Source: Flavisolibacter longurius (lineage in GTDB: Bacteria; Bacteroidota; Bacteroidia; Chitinophagales; Chitinophagaceae). From it: DNA of 64,000 bases. Below are positions 34,603 through 43,801 of the stretch, one piece after another. How positions within the stretch are numbered: position 1 is the stretch's first letter; the number at the start of each line of letters is the position of its first letter. The stretch covers positions 186,001 to 250,000 of the forward strand of contig JABUMY010000003.1 in the NCBI GenBank assembly GCA_013327885.1, written 5' to 3'. The translations under genes were made by a program, and so were the position numbers. A model generated the notes under the pieces. That model made no database searches. It saw only the letters and a program-made list of their open reading frames with translations, and was not told the origin of the DNA.

Positions 34603-36021
34603 ATGAAGCGTTGTTTTTATACCGGTTTACTCCTGGGCCTTTGCATGGCTGCCTGTTCGCCACGGGTGCAGCCGGTGTTATCGGAAGCGGAGGCCATTGC
34701 TTTTCCCGGTGCGGAAGGTTTTGGCAAATACACCACCGGCGGCAGGGGTGGTGAGGTAGTGATCGTTACCAATTTAGCCGATGATGGTGATGGCAGCTTT
34801 CGCAAAGCGGTACAGAAAAATGGTCCCCGCATCATCGTGTTTGCTGTATCCGGAACCATTCACCTAAAGTCAAAACTAGCCATCAAAGGCAACGTTACCA
34901 TTGCAGGACAAACGGCGCCCGGTGATGGCATTTGCCTTGCTGATCAACCGGTGTCACTGGCCGGTGACAACATCATTATCCGCTACCTGCGTTTCCGCAT
35001 GGGCGACCGTTACCAGAACCGCGGTAAAAAACCCGGCAGCGGTGGCGATGATGCGTTTGGAGGCATTGGCCGGAAGAACATTATCATTGATCATTGCACC
35101 ATGAGCTGGAGCACCGATGAAGCTTTTACCGTATATGGCGGTGACAGTACAACGCTGCAATGGAACCTGATCTCAGAACCCTTGAATTATTCTTATCATT
35201 TTGAAGAAGGCGATACGGATTTTGAGCAGCATGGTTTTGGTGGCATCTGGGGTGGCCGGCATACATCGGCACACCACAACCTGTTTGCGCATTGTGTTAC
35301 CCGCACGCCGCGGTTCGACGGTGCCCGCAACATTCCGTCGGAATTTGTTGACTTTCGGAACAATGTTATTTACAACTGGAGCACCAATAATGTTTATGCC
35401 GGCGAAGGCGGTAGGTACAACATTATCAACAATTATTACAAGCCCGGACCGGCAACCAAAAAAACAGTGCAGGACAGATTGCTGAATCCATACCATAAAT
35501 TGCCACAACTGGACTTTGGTAAATTTTACCTGGCCGGGAATGTTATCGAAGGCGCTGCAGCCGTTACAGCCGATAACTGGAAAGGCGTGGTAATAAACAA
35601 CGGGTCAGAAAGTGATAAGCAAAAGGCAAAAATGGAAGCAGCGTTTGGCGCTATACCCATTACCACGCAAAGCGCCGAAGATGCTTACCGGCAAGTGCTG
35701 AAATGGGCCGGTGCCAGTTTTCGCAGGGATACACTGGATGCCCGCATTATCCGGGATGTGCAAAAAGGAGAAGGCCGTATCATTGATGTACAAGGCGGCT
35801 ATCCGCACGGAACCCCTTACGAAAAGACCGTAAACGCATGGCCAACTTTACGGGCAACCGCAGCGCCAAAAGACAGTGACAGGGATGGCATGCCCGATGC
35901 GTGGGAAAGAGATAGGGGGTTGGATCCTGCCAATGGGTCTGATGCGGCTGCCAATACTTTGCACCGGTTTTACACCAACATCGAAATGTATATAAATGGG
36001 CTGCTGAGCCCCAGGCAATAA
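34603..36021 (+). CDS. Family 1 pectate lyase (lipoprotein)
   Basis: The 472-residue protein has a lipoprotein-type signal (Cys18 in LCMAAC) and a right-handed parallel beta-helix. Start of the catalytic domain is AFPGAEGFGKYTTGGRGG, with VTNLADDGDGSFR typical of the Bacteroidota PL1 group. Conserved residues include IIDHCTMSWSTDE and the TRTPRFDGA segment with the basic residue that abstracts the proton. A C-terminal DSDRDGMPDAWE motif is a thrombospondin-3-like calcium loop. It cleaves polygalacturonate by beta-elimination, on the cell surface or in the periplasm, giving unsaturated oligogalacturonides for GH105 and PL10 partners. Confidence 0.88.
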   Translation: MKRCFYTGLLLGLCMAACSPRVQPVLSEAEAIAFPGAEGFGKYTTGGRGGEVVIVTNLADDGDGSFRKAVQKNGPRIIVFAVSGTIHLKSKLAIKGNVTIAGQTAPGDGICLADQPVSLAGDNIIIRYLRFRMGDRYQNRGKKPGSGGDDAFGGIGRKNIIIDHCTMSWSTDEAFTVYGGDSTTLQWNLISEPLNYSYHFEEGDTDFEQHGFGGIWGGRHTSAHHNLFAHCVTRTPRFDGARNIPSEFVDFRNNVIYNWSTNNVYAGEGGRYNIINNYYKPGPATKKTVQDRLLNPYHKLPQLDFGKFYLAGNVIEGAAAVTADNWKGVVINNGSESDKQKAKMEAAFGAIPITTQSAEDAYRQVLKWAGASFRRDTLDARIIRDVQKGEGRIIDVQGGYPHGTPYEKTVNAWPTLRATAAPKDSDRDGMPDAWERDRGLDPANGSDAAANTLHRFYTNIEMYINGLLSPRQ

Positions 36022-36037
36022 ACTTAAATCGCTCTAT

Positions 36038-37444
36038 ATGAAACGCAGGCACTTCTTACGAAATTCTTCCCTCGCCGCAACCGGCATATTGCTGGCGCAA
36101 ACACCATTGACTTCCCTGGCCGCTGCGGCCGCGCCTAAAAAAAGACTGGCCATGATCGGGACAGGTTCCCGCGGTATTGGCTTTTGGGGCGAAGCGGTTT
36201 TGAAAAACTTCAGTGATGTGGTGGAGTTTGTAGGGCTTTGCGACAGCAATCCCGGTAGAGTAGCCCTGGCTAAACAAAAAATGAAAGTGGCCTGTCCCAC
36301 CTTTACCGATTTTGATCAAATGATGAAGGCTGTAAAGCCCGACATCGTGATCGTGACCACCATGGATTCCACGCATGATAAGTTTATCATTCGGGCCATG
36401 GAACTGGGTGCCGATGTGATCTCGGAAAAGCCAATGACCACCGACGAAGCCAAGTGCAAGAATATTCTTGATGCGGAGAAAAAAACTGGAAAAAAAGTAA
36501 CGGTTGCGTTTAACTATCGTCATGGTCCGCACATGATGAAGATAAAAGAGCTGCTGGCCGCCAACAGCATTGGCAAGGTCACGTCCGTTGATTTCAACTG
36601 GATGCTTAACGTATACCACGGTGCTGATTATTTCCGTCGCTGGCACGGCATTACCGCGAAAGGCGGGTCGCTGTGGGTGCACAAAGCCACCCACCATTTT
36701 GACCTGCTCAACTGGTGGCTGAATTCCGAGCCGCTGGAAGTAACGGCTTTTGGCGAGCTGGAACATTATGGCAGGAACAATCCGTTCCGCGGCACCAAAT
36801 GCCGGGGCTGCGAACACAAGGACAAGTGCCGGTTCTTTATGGACATTACCAAGAACAAAAGCATGATGGACCTGTACGTAGCCAACGAGCATCACGACGG
36901 TTACCTGCGGGATGGTTGCGTGTGGCGGGAAGAGATCGATATCTGGGATAAAATGTCGGCGCAGATAAAATATGCCAATGGTGTGATCGTGAATTACAGC
37001 CTCACTACCTATTCGCCCTACGAAGGCTGGCGCATTGCCTTCAACGGCAAAGATGGAAGGCTGGAAAGCTGGGAAGACATTCCTTACCTGCAGCCCGATG
37101 CCACCGACCAGGCATCCCGTCATGCACTGGAAATGGCGCAGGACAAAGACGCCATCCCCGGCAAGTTCAAGGAAGTCATGCTGATGAACAATTTCCAGAA
37201 AGACCACAAGATCATTAAAGTACCGCAATACGCCGGCGGTCATGGTGGCGGCGACCAGCGCATGCACCACCGCATCTTCAAAGATCCCACCGACAACCCG
37301 TTCAACATCCTGGCCGGTTCACGGGAAGGAGCAATGTCGATGCTGATTGGTGTAGCCGCCCGTAAAAGCATCAAAGAAAAACGCACGATCTCTATCGCCG
37401 AACTCACCGACCTGGAACCAATGGCAAAGCGCCATGCGGTGTAG
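36038..37444 (+). CDS. Tat-exported Gfo/Idh/MocA-family oxidoreductase
   Basis: The 468-residue protein begins with a twin-arginine signal (KRRHFLRNSSLAATG), then a Rossmann domain (MIGTGSRGIGFWGE) and the family alpha/beta domain, with EKPMTTDE as the usual catalytic loop. An insert at about residues 265-280 has CRGCEHKDKC, and a further Cys is in LRDGCVWRE; these four could bind zinc or an iron-sulfur cluster. Tat export fits a protein folded with its cofactor. It is 16 bp after the PL1 gene, so a role on a uronic acid or side-chain sugar of pectin is probable; no reaction can be named. Confidence 0.83.
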   Translation: MKRRHFLRNSSLAATGILLAQTPLTSLAAAAAPKKRLAMIGTGSRGIGFWGEAVLKNFSDVVEFVGLCDSNPGRVALAKQKMKVACPTFTDFDQMMKAVKPDIVIVTTMDSTHDKFIIRAMELGADVISEKPMTTDEAKCKNILDAEKKTGKKVTVAFNYRHGPHMMKIKELLAANSIGKVTSVDFNWMLNVYHGADYFRRWHGITAKGGSLWVHKATHHFDLLNWWLNSEPLEVTAFGELEHYGRNNPFRGTKCRGCEHKDKCRFFMDITKNKSMMDLYVANEHHDGYLRDGCVWREEIDIWDKMSAQIKYANGVIVNYSLTTYSPYEGWRIAFNGKDGRLESWEDIPYLQPDATDQASRHALEMAQDKDAIPGKFKEVMLMNNFQKDHKIIKVPQYAGGHGGGDQRMHHRIFKDPTDNPFNILAGSREGAMSMLIGVAARKSIKEKRTISIAELTDLEPMAKRHAV

Positions 37445-37545
37445 GACGGGAGACGGGAGACGAGAGATGTGAAACGTGAGACGAGAAACGACAGACGTCG
37501 AACGTCAAACATCGAACATTGAACGTCTAACGAAAAACGGGGAGC
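37443..37545 (+). repeat. GACGGGAGACGAGA/GAAACG repeat after a stop codon
   Basis: Directly after the TAG the words GACGGGA, GACGAGA, GAAACG, GAACGTC and AAACATCG recur with a drifting period of about 7-10 bases. The AGACGAGAAACG word is shared with 13622-13663 and 18030-18077. It fills most of the 164-bp gap to the next gene; no operator or clear promoter is seen there. Confidence 0.75.
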
Positions 37546-37608
37546 GGTTGCAACTTTCTCCCGTTCTTCCTGCTTCTAATTGGTGGCGCTGCACCTAACA
37601 TAATTTGC

Positions 37609-38361
37609 ATGAAAAGAATTCTTTTGCTCTTTTTTGTTTTGCTGATGACAACAGCCTTTTTGCCCGCAACGGATAAAACAACGGTTTATTTGATCGGTGA
37701 TTCCACCATTTCCATCAAGGAGGTAAAAGCCTATCCCGAAACTGGCTGGGGAATGCCCTTTGCCCGTTTTTTTGATTCCACCGTGGTGGTGGACAACCGC
37801 GCAAAGAACGGTCGCAGCACACGAACCTTTATCGAAGAAGGCTTATGGAAGCCGGTTGTTGAGAGCCTGAAAAAGGGCGATTATGTTTTCATTCAGTTTG
37901 GCCACAACGATGAAGTGCCGACCAAAAAAAGTGCTACCACCCCGGAGCAGTTTACGGCTAACCTAAGCCGTTATGTTACCGAAACACGGGCCAGAGGCGG
38001 GTTGCCGGTATTGTTAACACCTGCTGCCCGGCGAAAGTTCACAGCGGCAGGTGCAGTAGAGGGCACACACGATGCTTATGCCGCCTTGGTGAGAGCGGTA
38101 GCAAAAGAGGCCAGCGTTCCGCTGATCGACCTCGATAAGGAGAGCCAGCAACTGGTGCAAGGTTTTGGTGAGGAAGGTTCCAAAATGCTTTTCCTGCACC
38201 TGCAGCCGGGCGAACACCCGAACTATCCCGATGGTAAACTGGACGATACCCATTTCAGCGAATTGGGCGCACAAAAAATGGCGCAGATCGTCCTGGCCGG
38301 TATCAAACGTTTACAACTTCCACTGGCGGCGCACATTTACCAGCCGCCGGTAAAAAAATAA
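37609..38361 (+). CDS. Rhamnogalacturonan acetylesterase (CE12)
   Basis: This 250-residue secreted SGNH hydrolase has a signal peptide (about 1-20) and the four blocks of the family: GDST with the nucleophile Ser near residue 31, the glycine loop NGRSTRTF, the Asn block FGHNDE, and the catalytic dyad in LDDTHFSELGA near residue 212. CE12 enzymes remove acetyl groups from galacturonate in rhamnogalacturonan and homogalacturonan. A close paralogue forms the first half of the next gene, 6 bp downstream. Confidence 0.88.
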   Translation: MKRILLLFFVLLMTTAFLPATDKTTVYLIGDSTISIKEVKAYPETGWGMPFARFFDSTVVVDNRAKNGRSTRTFIEEGLWKPVVESLKKGDYVFIQFGHNDEVPTKKSATTPEQFTANLSRYVTETRARGGLPVLLTPAARRKFTAAGAVEGTHDAYAALVRAVAKEASVPLIDLDKESQQLVQGFGEEGSKMLFLHLQPGEHPNYPDGKLDDTHFSELGAQKMAQIVLAGIKRLQLPLAAHIYQPPVKK

Positions 38362-38367
38362 GTTCTC

Positions 38368-40053
38368 ATGATGCGATTGTTTTTGTTTCTGGCGCTTGCC
38401 GCCCTGGCGTTTTCTTTTCCGCCCAAAGAAAAGATAACGGTTTACCTGATCGGCGATTCAACGGTTTGTGACTACGAGCCGCAAAGAGCCCCGCTGACCG
38501 GTTGGGGTATGCCTTTTCGGCATTTTTTTGATTCTGCTGTCATAGTAACTAACCATGCTCGCGGTGGTCGCAGCACCCGTACGTTTTTATCAGAGAATCG
38601 TTGGCATCCGATTGTAGAAAACCTAAAAGAAGGCGACTATGTGCTGATACAGTTTGGTCATAACGACGAAGCCAAAGAAGAACGTTACAAAGACCGCTAT
38701 ACACCGGTGCCGGATTACAAAACCAACCTGGCAAAATTTATTACCGAAACAAGGGCGAAAAAAGCGTTTCCTGTTTTGATCACACCGGTCACGCGGATGC
38801 GTTTCAACAAAGATGGCAAACAGGAAGAAACCCATGCCGACTACACGGCAGCCGTTTTTGAAGTGGGAAAACAATACAGCGTTCCGGTGATCGACCTGGA
38901 TAAAAAAAGCCGTGACCTGCTGAATAAATTAGGCCCGCAACTGGCCAAACACCTGTACATGCAACTAGAGCCGGGAGAACATCCAGCTTATCCTGAAGGT
39001 CAGCAGGACAACACGCATTTTAGCGCCTATGGCGCCAGGCAAATGGCGCAACTGGCGCTGGCAGGGTTAAAAGAACAAAACATCGAGTTGGCCGAACGAA
39101 TTGTAAAGCATGTAGTGAAAAAACAGGAGCCAATGACCAGCGGGCTGACGGGTATTCAGGATACATCGTTTTCGGTTCAAAGCGATTACCTGAAGACAAA
39201 AAAAAATTATCCTTTTATCACACCTGTGATGATGACAAAAACAAAAGGTGTGAAAGAGCAAATGAATCTTGTTTATTGTGAAAAAGGCGATCGTAAGCTT
39301 TTGCTGGATGCCTTTGTGCCGGCAGGCCGTTCGGCCAAAAAAAGACCGGCTGTATTGATCGTTCATGGGGGTGGCTGGCGGTCAGGCGACAGAACCCATC
39401 ATTATCCCCTGGCACAGCGGCTGGCAGCCCTGGGCTATGCCTGTTTTACACCGGAATACCGGTTGTCTACCGAAGCACTTTACTCCGCTGGTGTACACGA
39501 CCTGAAGGCGGCGGTGCGGTGGGTTCATGCCAATGCCAAAACCTATCAAATTGATACGGCTAAAATTGCCATGCTGGGATTTTCCGCCGGTGGCGAGCTG
39601 GCGGCTTTTCTTGGCGCTACCAATGGCATGGCTGCCTTTGAAGGAGAGGGATGTAACGAGACTTTTTCTTCCGGCGTGGATGCCGTTGTTGACCTGGACG
39701 GAACACTGTCCTTTGTGCATCCCGAATCCGGAGAAGGGGATGACAGCAAGCGCATCTCCGCTGCTACTTACTGGTTCGGCTACCCGAAAAAAGATGCCGT
39801 TGAATTATGGACAGAAGCTTCACCGCTAACGCATGTGGGCAAGCATACACCGCCCACGCTTTTTATCAACAGCAGCGTGGATCGCATGCATGCCGGTCGC
39901 GACGATTTTATGAACGTCCTGAAGGGGCACGGCATCATAACCGAAGTGAAAACATTTGCCGATGCACCTCATACTTTTCCCTTGTATGAACCCTGGTTTA
40001 GCCCTACGCTGAAAACCGCTGACGATTTCCTGAAGAAAGTATTCAAGCAATAA
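38368..40053 (+). CDS. CE12 acetylesterase fused to an alpha/beta-hydrolase esterase
   Basis: The 561-residue secreted protein has two catalytic modules. Residues about 20-245 are a second CE12 SGNH domain (GDSTVCD, GGRSTRTF, FGHNDE, QDNTHFSAYGA). After a linker (250-300), residues 300-561 form an alpha/beta hydrolase of the BD-FAE/acetylxylan esterase type, with oxyanion HGGGW at 332, nucleophile Ser near 404 in GFSAGG, Asp near 505 in SSVDRMH and His near 535 in APHTFP. All catalytic residues of both halves are present. It is likely to remove two kinds of ester (for example acetyl at different positions, or acetyl and feruloyl) from pectin. It is separated by 13 bp from the CE8 gene. Confidence 0.86.
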   Translation: MMRLFLFLALAALAFSFPPKEKITVYLIGDSTVCDYEPQRAPLTGWGMPFRHFFDSAVIVTNHARGGRSTRTFLSENRWHPIVENLKEGDYVLIQFGHNDEAKEERYKDRYTPVPDYKTNLAKFITETRAKKAFPVLITPVTRMRFNKDGKQEETHADYTAAVFEVGKQYSVPVIDLDKKSRDLLNKLGPQLAKHLYMQLEPGEHPAYPEGQQDNTHFSAYGARQMAQLALAGLKEQNIELAERIVKHVVKKQEPMTSGLTGIQDTSFSVQSDYLKTKKNYPFITPVMMTKTKGVKEQMNLVYCEKGDRKLLLDAFVPAGRSAKKRPAVLIVHGGGWRSGDRTHHYPLAQRLAALGYACFTPEYRLSTEALYSAGVHDLKAAVRWVHANAKTYQIDTAKIAMLGFSAGGELAAFLGATNGMAAFEGEGCNETFSSGVDAVVDLDGTLSFVHPESGEGDDSKRISAATYWFGYPKKDAVELWTEASPLTHVGKHTPPTLFINSSVDRMHAGRDDFMNVLKGHGIITEVKTFADAPHTFPLYEPWFSPTLKTADDFLKKVFKQ

Positions 40054-40066
40054 AGAGTATCAACAC

Positions 40067-41092
40067 ATGATGCGATTCCTGGCCCCCTTTTTCCTGCTCT
40101 TGTTGGCAAACGGCGCAATGGCACAAACCGCTAACCCACAGCAATACAAATACGTTTTTACCGTAGCCAAAGATGGCTCGGGTGATTACCGCTTTATACA
40201 GGACGCCATTGATGCGATGCGGGTGTTTCCGTTGGCGCCGATTACGCTTTACATCAAGAACGGTATTTACAATGAAAAGATCGAGCTGCCGGCCAACAAT
40301 ACGGATGTGCGATTCATTGGCGAAAGCGTGGACAAGACCATCATTACATTCTCCGATTATTCAGGTCGCGGAAGGCACACAACGTTTACGTCCTACACGG
40401 CAAAAATTTCCGGAAACCGTTTTGTTGCGGAGAACTTAACCTTTGCCAATACAGCCGGACCAGTCGGCCAAGCCCTGGCGCTTTACGTGGATGCGGATAA
40501 AGCCGTGTTTACCAACTGCCGTTTCCTGGGCAACCAGGATACCATCTACGCCGCTGGCGAAAATGCACGCCAGCTTTTTGTGAATTGTTATATCGAAGGC
40601 ACTACCGATTTTATTTTCGGTCCATCAACGTCTGTGTTCCAGCAGTGTACCATCCGCGCCAAGTCCAATTCTTACATAACGGCTGCCAACACAACACCGG
40701 GAAAAAGATTTGGCTTTGTTTTTCTCGACTGCAACATCATTGCCGATTCGCCTGTTACCAAACTTTACCTCGGCAGGCCCTGGCGGGCTTATGCCAGGAC
40801 AGCTTTTATTCGTTGCCAGTTGCCAAAAGCGGTTGTGCCCGAAGGCTGGAACAACTGGGGTAATCCCGAAAATGAAAAAACAGTGTTTTACGCCGAGTAT
40901 CAAAACAGGGGTGAAGGGGCCGGCACAAAGGACCGTGCCTCCTGGAGCAAACAGCTAACGGTAAAAGAGGCAAAGGACTATACGCTGGAAAATATTTTTT
41001 CAAACGTGGCACAGGTGCCGGAAGAAATGGCCTGGTTCCGGAAGATGGAAGCGAAACCTTTTATATGGCCAGAAAGCACAAAAAAGCAATGA
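40067..41092 (+). CDS. Pectin methylesterase (CE8)
   Basis: The 341-residue protein has a signal peptide (ending GAMAQ) and one beta-helix domain. The family catalytic residues are visible: Asp158 in GNQDTIY, Asp181 in EGTTDFIFG, and Arg237 in LGRPWR. The N-terminal strand VAKDGSGDYRFIQDAID is also typical. It hydrolyses methyl esters of homogalacturonan so that lyases and GH28 can act. The stop codon overlaps the next start (ATGA), which indicates coupled translation. Confidence 0.92.
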   Translation: MMRFLAPFFLLLLANGAMAQTANPQQYKYVFTVAKDGSGDYRFIQDAIDAMRVFPLAPITLYIKNGIYNEKIELPANNTDVRFIGESVDKTIITFSDYSGRGRHTTFTSYTAKISGNRFVAENLTFANTAGPVGQALALYVDADKAVFTNCRFLGNQDTIYAAGENARQLFVNCYIEGTTDFIFGPSTSVFQQCTIRAKSNSYITAANTTPGKRFGFVFLDCNIIADSPVTKLYLGRPWRAYARTAFIRCQLPKAVVPEGWNNWGNPENEKTVFYAEYQNRGEGAGTKDRASWSKQLTVKEAKDYTLENIFSNVAQVPEEMAWFRKMEAKPFIWPESTKKQ

Positions 41093-42012
41093 TGAAAGCC
41101 GTCCTTTTTTTGATCCCTTTCTTCCTGGGAAAAACGGTGATGCATGCGCAGGAATTTATCCCGCTTTGGCCGGAAGGCAAAAAGCAGAATTGGAATGGCC
41201 AGGTTGTTACAGACAGTTTGCACAACGAACGGATCTGGCGGGTAGGCACACCCGGTATGTATGCTTTCCTCGTACCAAAAGGCGAGAACAAAGGCACGAC
41301 GGTTTTAATCTGTCCGGGTGGTGGCTACGAACGGTTGTCTCACCTGTACAACGGGGTCAATTTTGCCAAATGGTTCAATGCGCAAGGCATCAATGCCTTT
41401 GTGCTGCTGTACCGGCTGCCGCACCAAAGTGATTTAAAAAACGGGCCTACCGTTCCGCTTACGGATGCACAAAGGGCAGTGAAACTCCTGAAAGCAAATG
41501 CAGCGAAATGGTCACTGGCTGCCGATAAAATTGGCGTCATGGGCATCAGTGCCGGCGGGCATGTGGCAACCACATTAGGGACTTTCCCAACAGATGTATC
41601 TGCCATCCGTGATTCACTTGATGGCGTTTCTTTTGGCCCCGATTTTATGGTCCTGCTTTCGCCGGTCATTACCATGGGAGATTATGCGCACAAAGGAAGC
41701 AAAAAACTTTTGCTGGGTGCTGATACATCGGCTGCAACGATTCGCCGGTTTTCCAGCGAACAACATGTAACCGCAAGCACACCGCCAACGTTTTTGGTGC
41801 ATGCACAAAACGACAGTTCAGTGAATGTGCGGAACAGTCTTTACTTTTTTAATGCACTGATCGAAAAAGACGTGCAAGCCAGTTTACATGTTTTCCCACA
41901 AGGCGGTCATGGCATTGGCCTTACCGATAACCCGGGCTCCACAGGCCTCTGGCTCGACCTGCTGTATCGCTGGCTGGTGGAAAAAGGATTTGTGATGCCG
42001 AAGAAAAAATAA
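41089..42012 (+). CDS. Secreted alpha/beta-hydrolase esterase
   Basis: From the ATG at 41089 (overlapping the CE8 stop) the product is 307 residues with a signal peptide ending VMHAQ. The alpha/beta hydrolase has the oxyanion-loop CPGGGYERLS, nucleophile Ser154 in GISAGG, an Asp in AQNDSS and His in GGHGIG. The type matches Bacteroidota acetyl or feruloyl esterases of pectin and xylan loci and resembles the C-terminal half of the fusion at 38368. Met at 41092 is an equally possible start. It is likely to act on acetylated pectin oligomers in the periplasm. Confidence 0.85.
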   Translation: MMKAVLFLIPFFLGKTVMHAQEFIPLWPEGKKQNWNGQVVTDSLHNERIWRVGTPGMYAFLVPKGENKGTTVLICPGGGYERLSHLYNGVNFAKWFNAQGINAFVLLYRLPHQSDLKNGPTVPLTDAQRAVKLLKANAAKWSLAADKIGVMGISAGGHVATTLGTFPTDVSAIRDSLDGVSFGPDFMVLLSPVITMGDYAHKGSKKLLLGADTSAATIRRFSSEQHVTASTPPTFLVHAQNDSSVNVRNSLYFFNALIEKDVQASLHVFPQGGHGIGLTDNPGSTGLWLDLLYRWLVEKGFVMPKKK

Positions 42013-42088
42013 CAACAGGTCGAATCGGTTGTTTGCATTGCTCCTTGCGAAAATCAATTACGCATTGGATACTTAGAATTTGAATGGA

Positions 42089-43717
42089 ATGAGGAAGAAT
42101 ATTTTTTTGTTGACAGCAGTTTTGTTGGGCCTGCAGTGCTTTGCACAAAATGGTGCTTTATCGAAAGTATGGGTGGCCGATAATGGCGATGGTACTTACA
42201 AAAACCCTATCCTGCACGCCGATTATTCCGATCCCGATGCCATCCGTGTTGGCGACGATTATTACATGACCGCTTCTTCGTTTGAGGACGTTCCCGGTTT
42301 ACCCATCCTGCATTCCAAAGACCTGGTGAACTGGCGCCTTATTGGTCATGCCCTGAAGCGCCTGCCGCCTTACGAGCATTTTTCGGTTACCCGTCACGGT
42401 GAGGGAGTATGGGCTCCGGCGCTGCGCCATCACAACGGTGAATTTTATCTCTACTACCCCGATCCTGATTTTGGCATTTATCTCACCAAGGCAAAAAAAG
42501 CCGAAGGGCCCTGGAGTGAACCGGTGTTGGTAGCCGGCGGTAAAGGACTCATCGATCCTTGCCCGCTTTGGGATAACGACGGGCAGGTGTACCTGGCGTA
42601 TGCCTATGCCGGAAGTCGTGCAGGCATTAAATCAGTACTTGCGGTTAAGAAATTAAACAGGGAAGGAACAAAAGCCATCGATGAAGGCGTGATCGTTTAC
42701 GATGGTCATGAACAGGACCCCACCGTAGAAGGTCCAAAGTTTTACAAGCGCAACGGCTGGTATTACATTTTTGCACCGGCGGGTGGTGTGTCCACGGGTT
42801 GGCAGTTGGTGCTGCGTTCGAAAAATATTTATGGTCCTTACGAAAGAAGAAATGTAATGGATCAGGGGAGTACGCCCATCAACGGTCCGCACCAGGGCGC
42901 CTGGGTAACCACCCAAACCGGCGAAGACTGGTTTCTCCATTTCCAGGACAAAGACGCGTATGGCCGCATTGTGCACCTGCAGCCGGTGAAGTGGGTGGGC
43001 GACTGGCCGGTGATTGGCGTGGACAAAGACGGCGATGGCAAAGGCGAGCCGGTGTTGCAGTACAAAAAGCCAAACGTTGGCAAGACCTATCCGAAAGTCA
43101 CACCGCCCGAAAGCGATGAATTCAACGGCAGCACCATGGGGCTGCAATGGCAGTGGCCCGCCAATCCGCAGGCCACCTGGGCCTTTGCCAACCCGGCCAA
43201 AGGAACCTTGCGCTTGTTCTCCGGAAAACTTCCCGACAGTGCGAGGAACCTTTGGGAAGCGCCCAATGTATTGCAACAGAAATTCCCGGCAGAAGAGTTT
43301 ATGGCCACCACCAGGATCACTTTTACACCCAATACAAAACTGGAAGGGGAGAGGACTGGCCTGGCGGTTATGGGACTAAGCTATGCAGCCCTTGCGCTGG
43401 AAAGCGGCAAGGATGGTATCAGCCTGTTGTATACGTCGGCAGAAGATGTGACAAAAGGAAAGAAAGAGACCGTAAAAAAACTGGCAAAAGCAGAAAGTGC
43501 GACCGTCTATTTCCGCGTCAGGGTAACGGTAGGGGCTACCTGCCGTTTCAGTTATAGTTTTGATGGCAACAATTTCACCGATGCCGGTGAAGAATTTAAA
43601 GCCGAACCGGGCCGGTGGAAAGGCGCTAAACTGGGTCTTTTTTGCACAAGAGAAACGCAAACCAACGATTCGGGTTACGCCGATGTGGATTGGTTCCGGG
43701 TGGAGCCGGTGAGGTGA
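42089..43717 (+). CDS. Secreted GH43 enzyme with C-terminal beta-sandwich
   Basis: The 542-residue protein has a signal peptide (ends CFAQ) and a GH43 propeller (about 30-330), then a concanavalin-like beta-sandwich (about 350-540) as in beta-xylosidase and arabinofuranosidase members. Catalytic residues are Asp48 in DYSDPDAI, Asp156 in GLIDPCPLW, and Glu214 in TVEGPKFYKR. A calcium-like DKDGDGKGEP lies in the linker. It probably trims arabinose or xylose side chains of pectin. It is the last gene of the rightward block; a leftward pirin gene follows. ATG 42089 is preferred over a TTG nine bases upstream. Confidence 0.88.
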   Translation: MRKNIFLLTAVLLGLQCFAQNGALSKVWVADNGDGTYKNPILHADYSDPDAIRVGDDYYMTASSFEDVPGLPILHSKDLVNWRLIGHALKRLPPYEHFSVTRHGEGVWAPALRHHNGEFYLYYPDPDFGIYLTKAKKAEGPWSEPVLVAGGKGLIDPCPLWDNDGQVYLAYAYAGSRAGIKSVLAVKKLNREGTKAIDEGVIVYDGHEQDPTVEGPKFYKRNGWYYIFAPAGGVSTGWQLVLRSKNIYGPYERRNVMDQGSTPINGPHQGAWVTTQTGEDWFLHFQDKDAYGRIVHLQPVKWVGDWPVIGVDKDGDGKGEPVLQYKKPNVGKTYPKVTPPESDEFNGSTMGLQWQWPANPQATWAFANPAKGTLRLFSGKLPDSARNLWEAPNVLQQKFPAEEFMATTRITFTPNTKLEGERTGLAVMGLSYAALALESGKDGISLLYTSAEDVTKGKKETVKKLAKAESATVYFRVRVTVGATCRFSYSFDGNNFTDAGEEFKAEPGRWKGAKLGLFCTRETQTNDSGYADVDWFRVEPVR

Positions 43718-43719
43718 GA

Positions 43720-43800
43720 GATTTGAACCACAAGGACACAGGGTGCACGGGGGAACACAGGGATAGGTGATTCTACTCTGCGCCTCCGCGGTTCAATCCT
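43720..43800. repeat. Intergenic element bounded by TTGAACC/GGTTCAA
   Basis: TTGAACC at 43723-43729 is mirrored by GGTTCAA at 43790-43796. The space between has ACACAGGG twice (in CAAGGACACAGGG and GGAACACAGGG) and the words CTGCGCCTCCGCG. It fills the whole gap between the convergent GH43 and pirin genes. It may be a dispersed element; no second copy is seen in the window. Confidence 0.45.
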
Positions 43801-43801
43801 T

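Noticed and set aside
36056-37270. 404-codon open frame antisense to the Gfo/Idh/MocA gene
   Set aside because: It lies wholly within a well-supported gene, has no family features, and its composition is that of a reverse-complement shadow.
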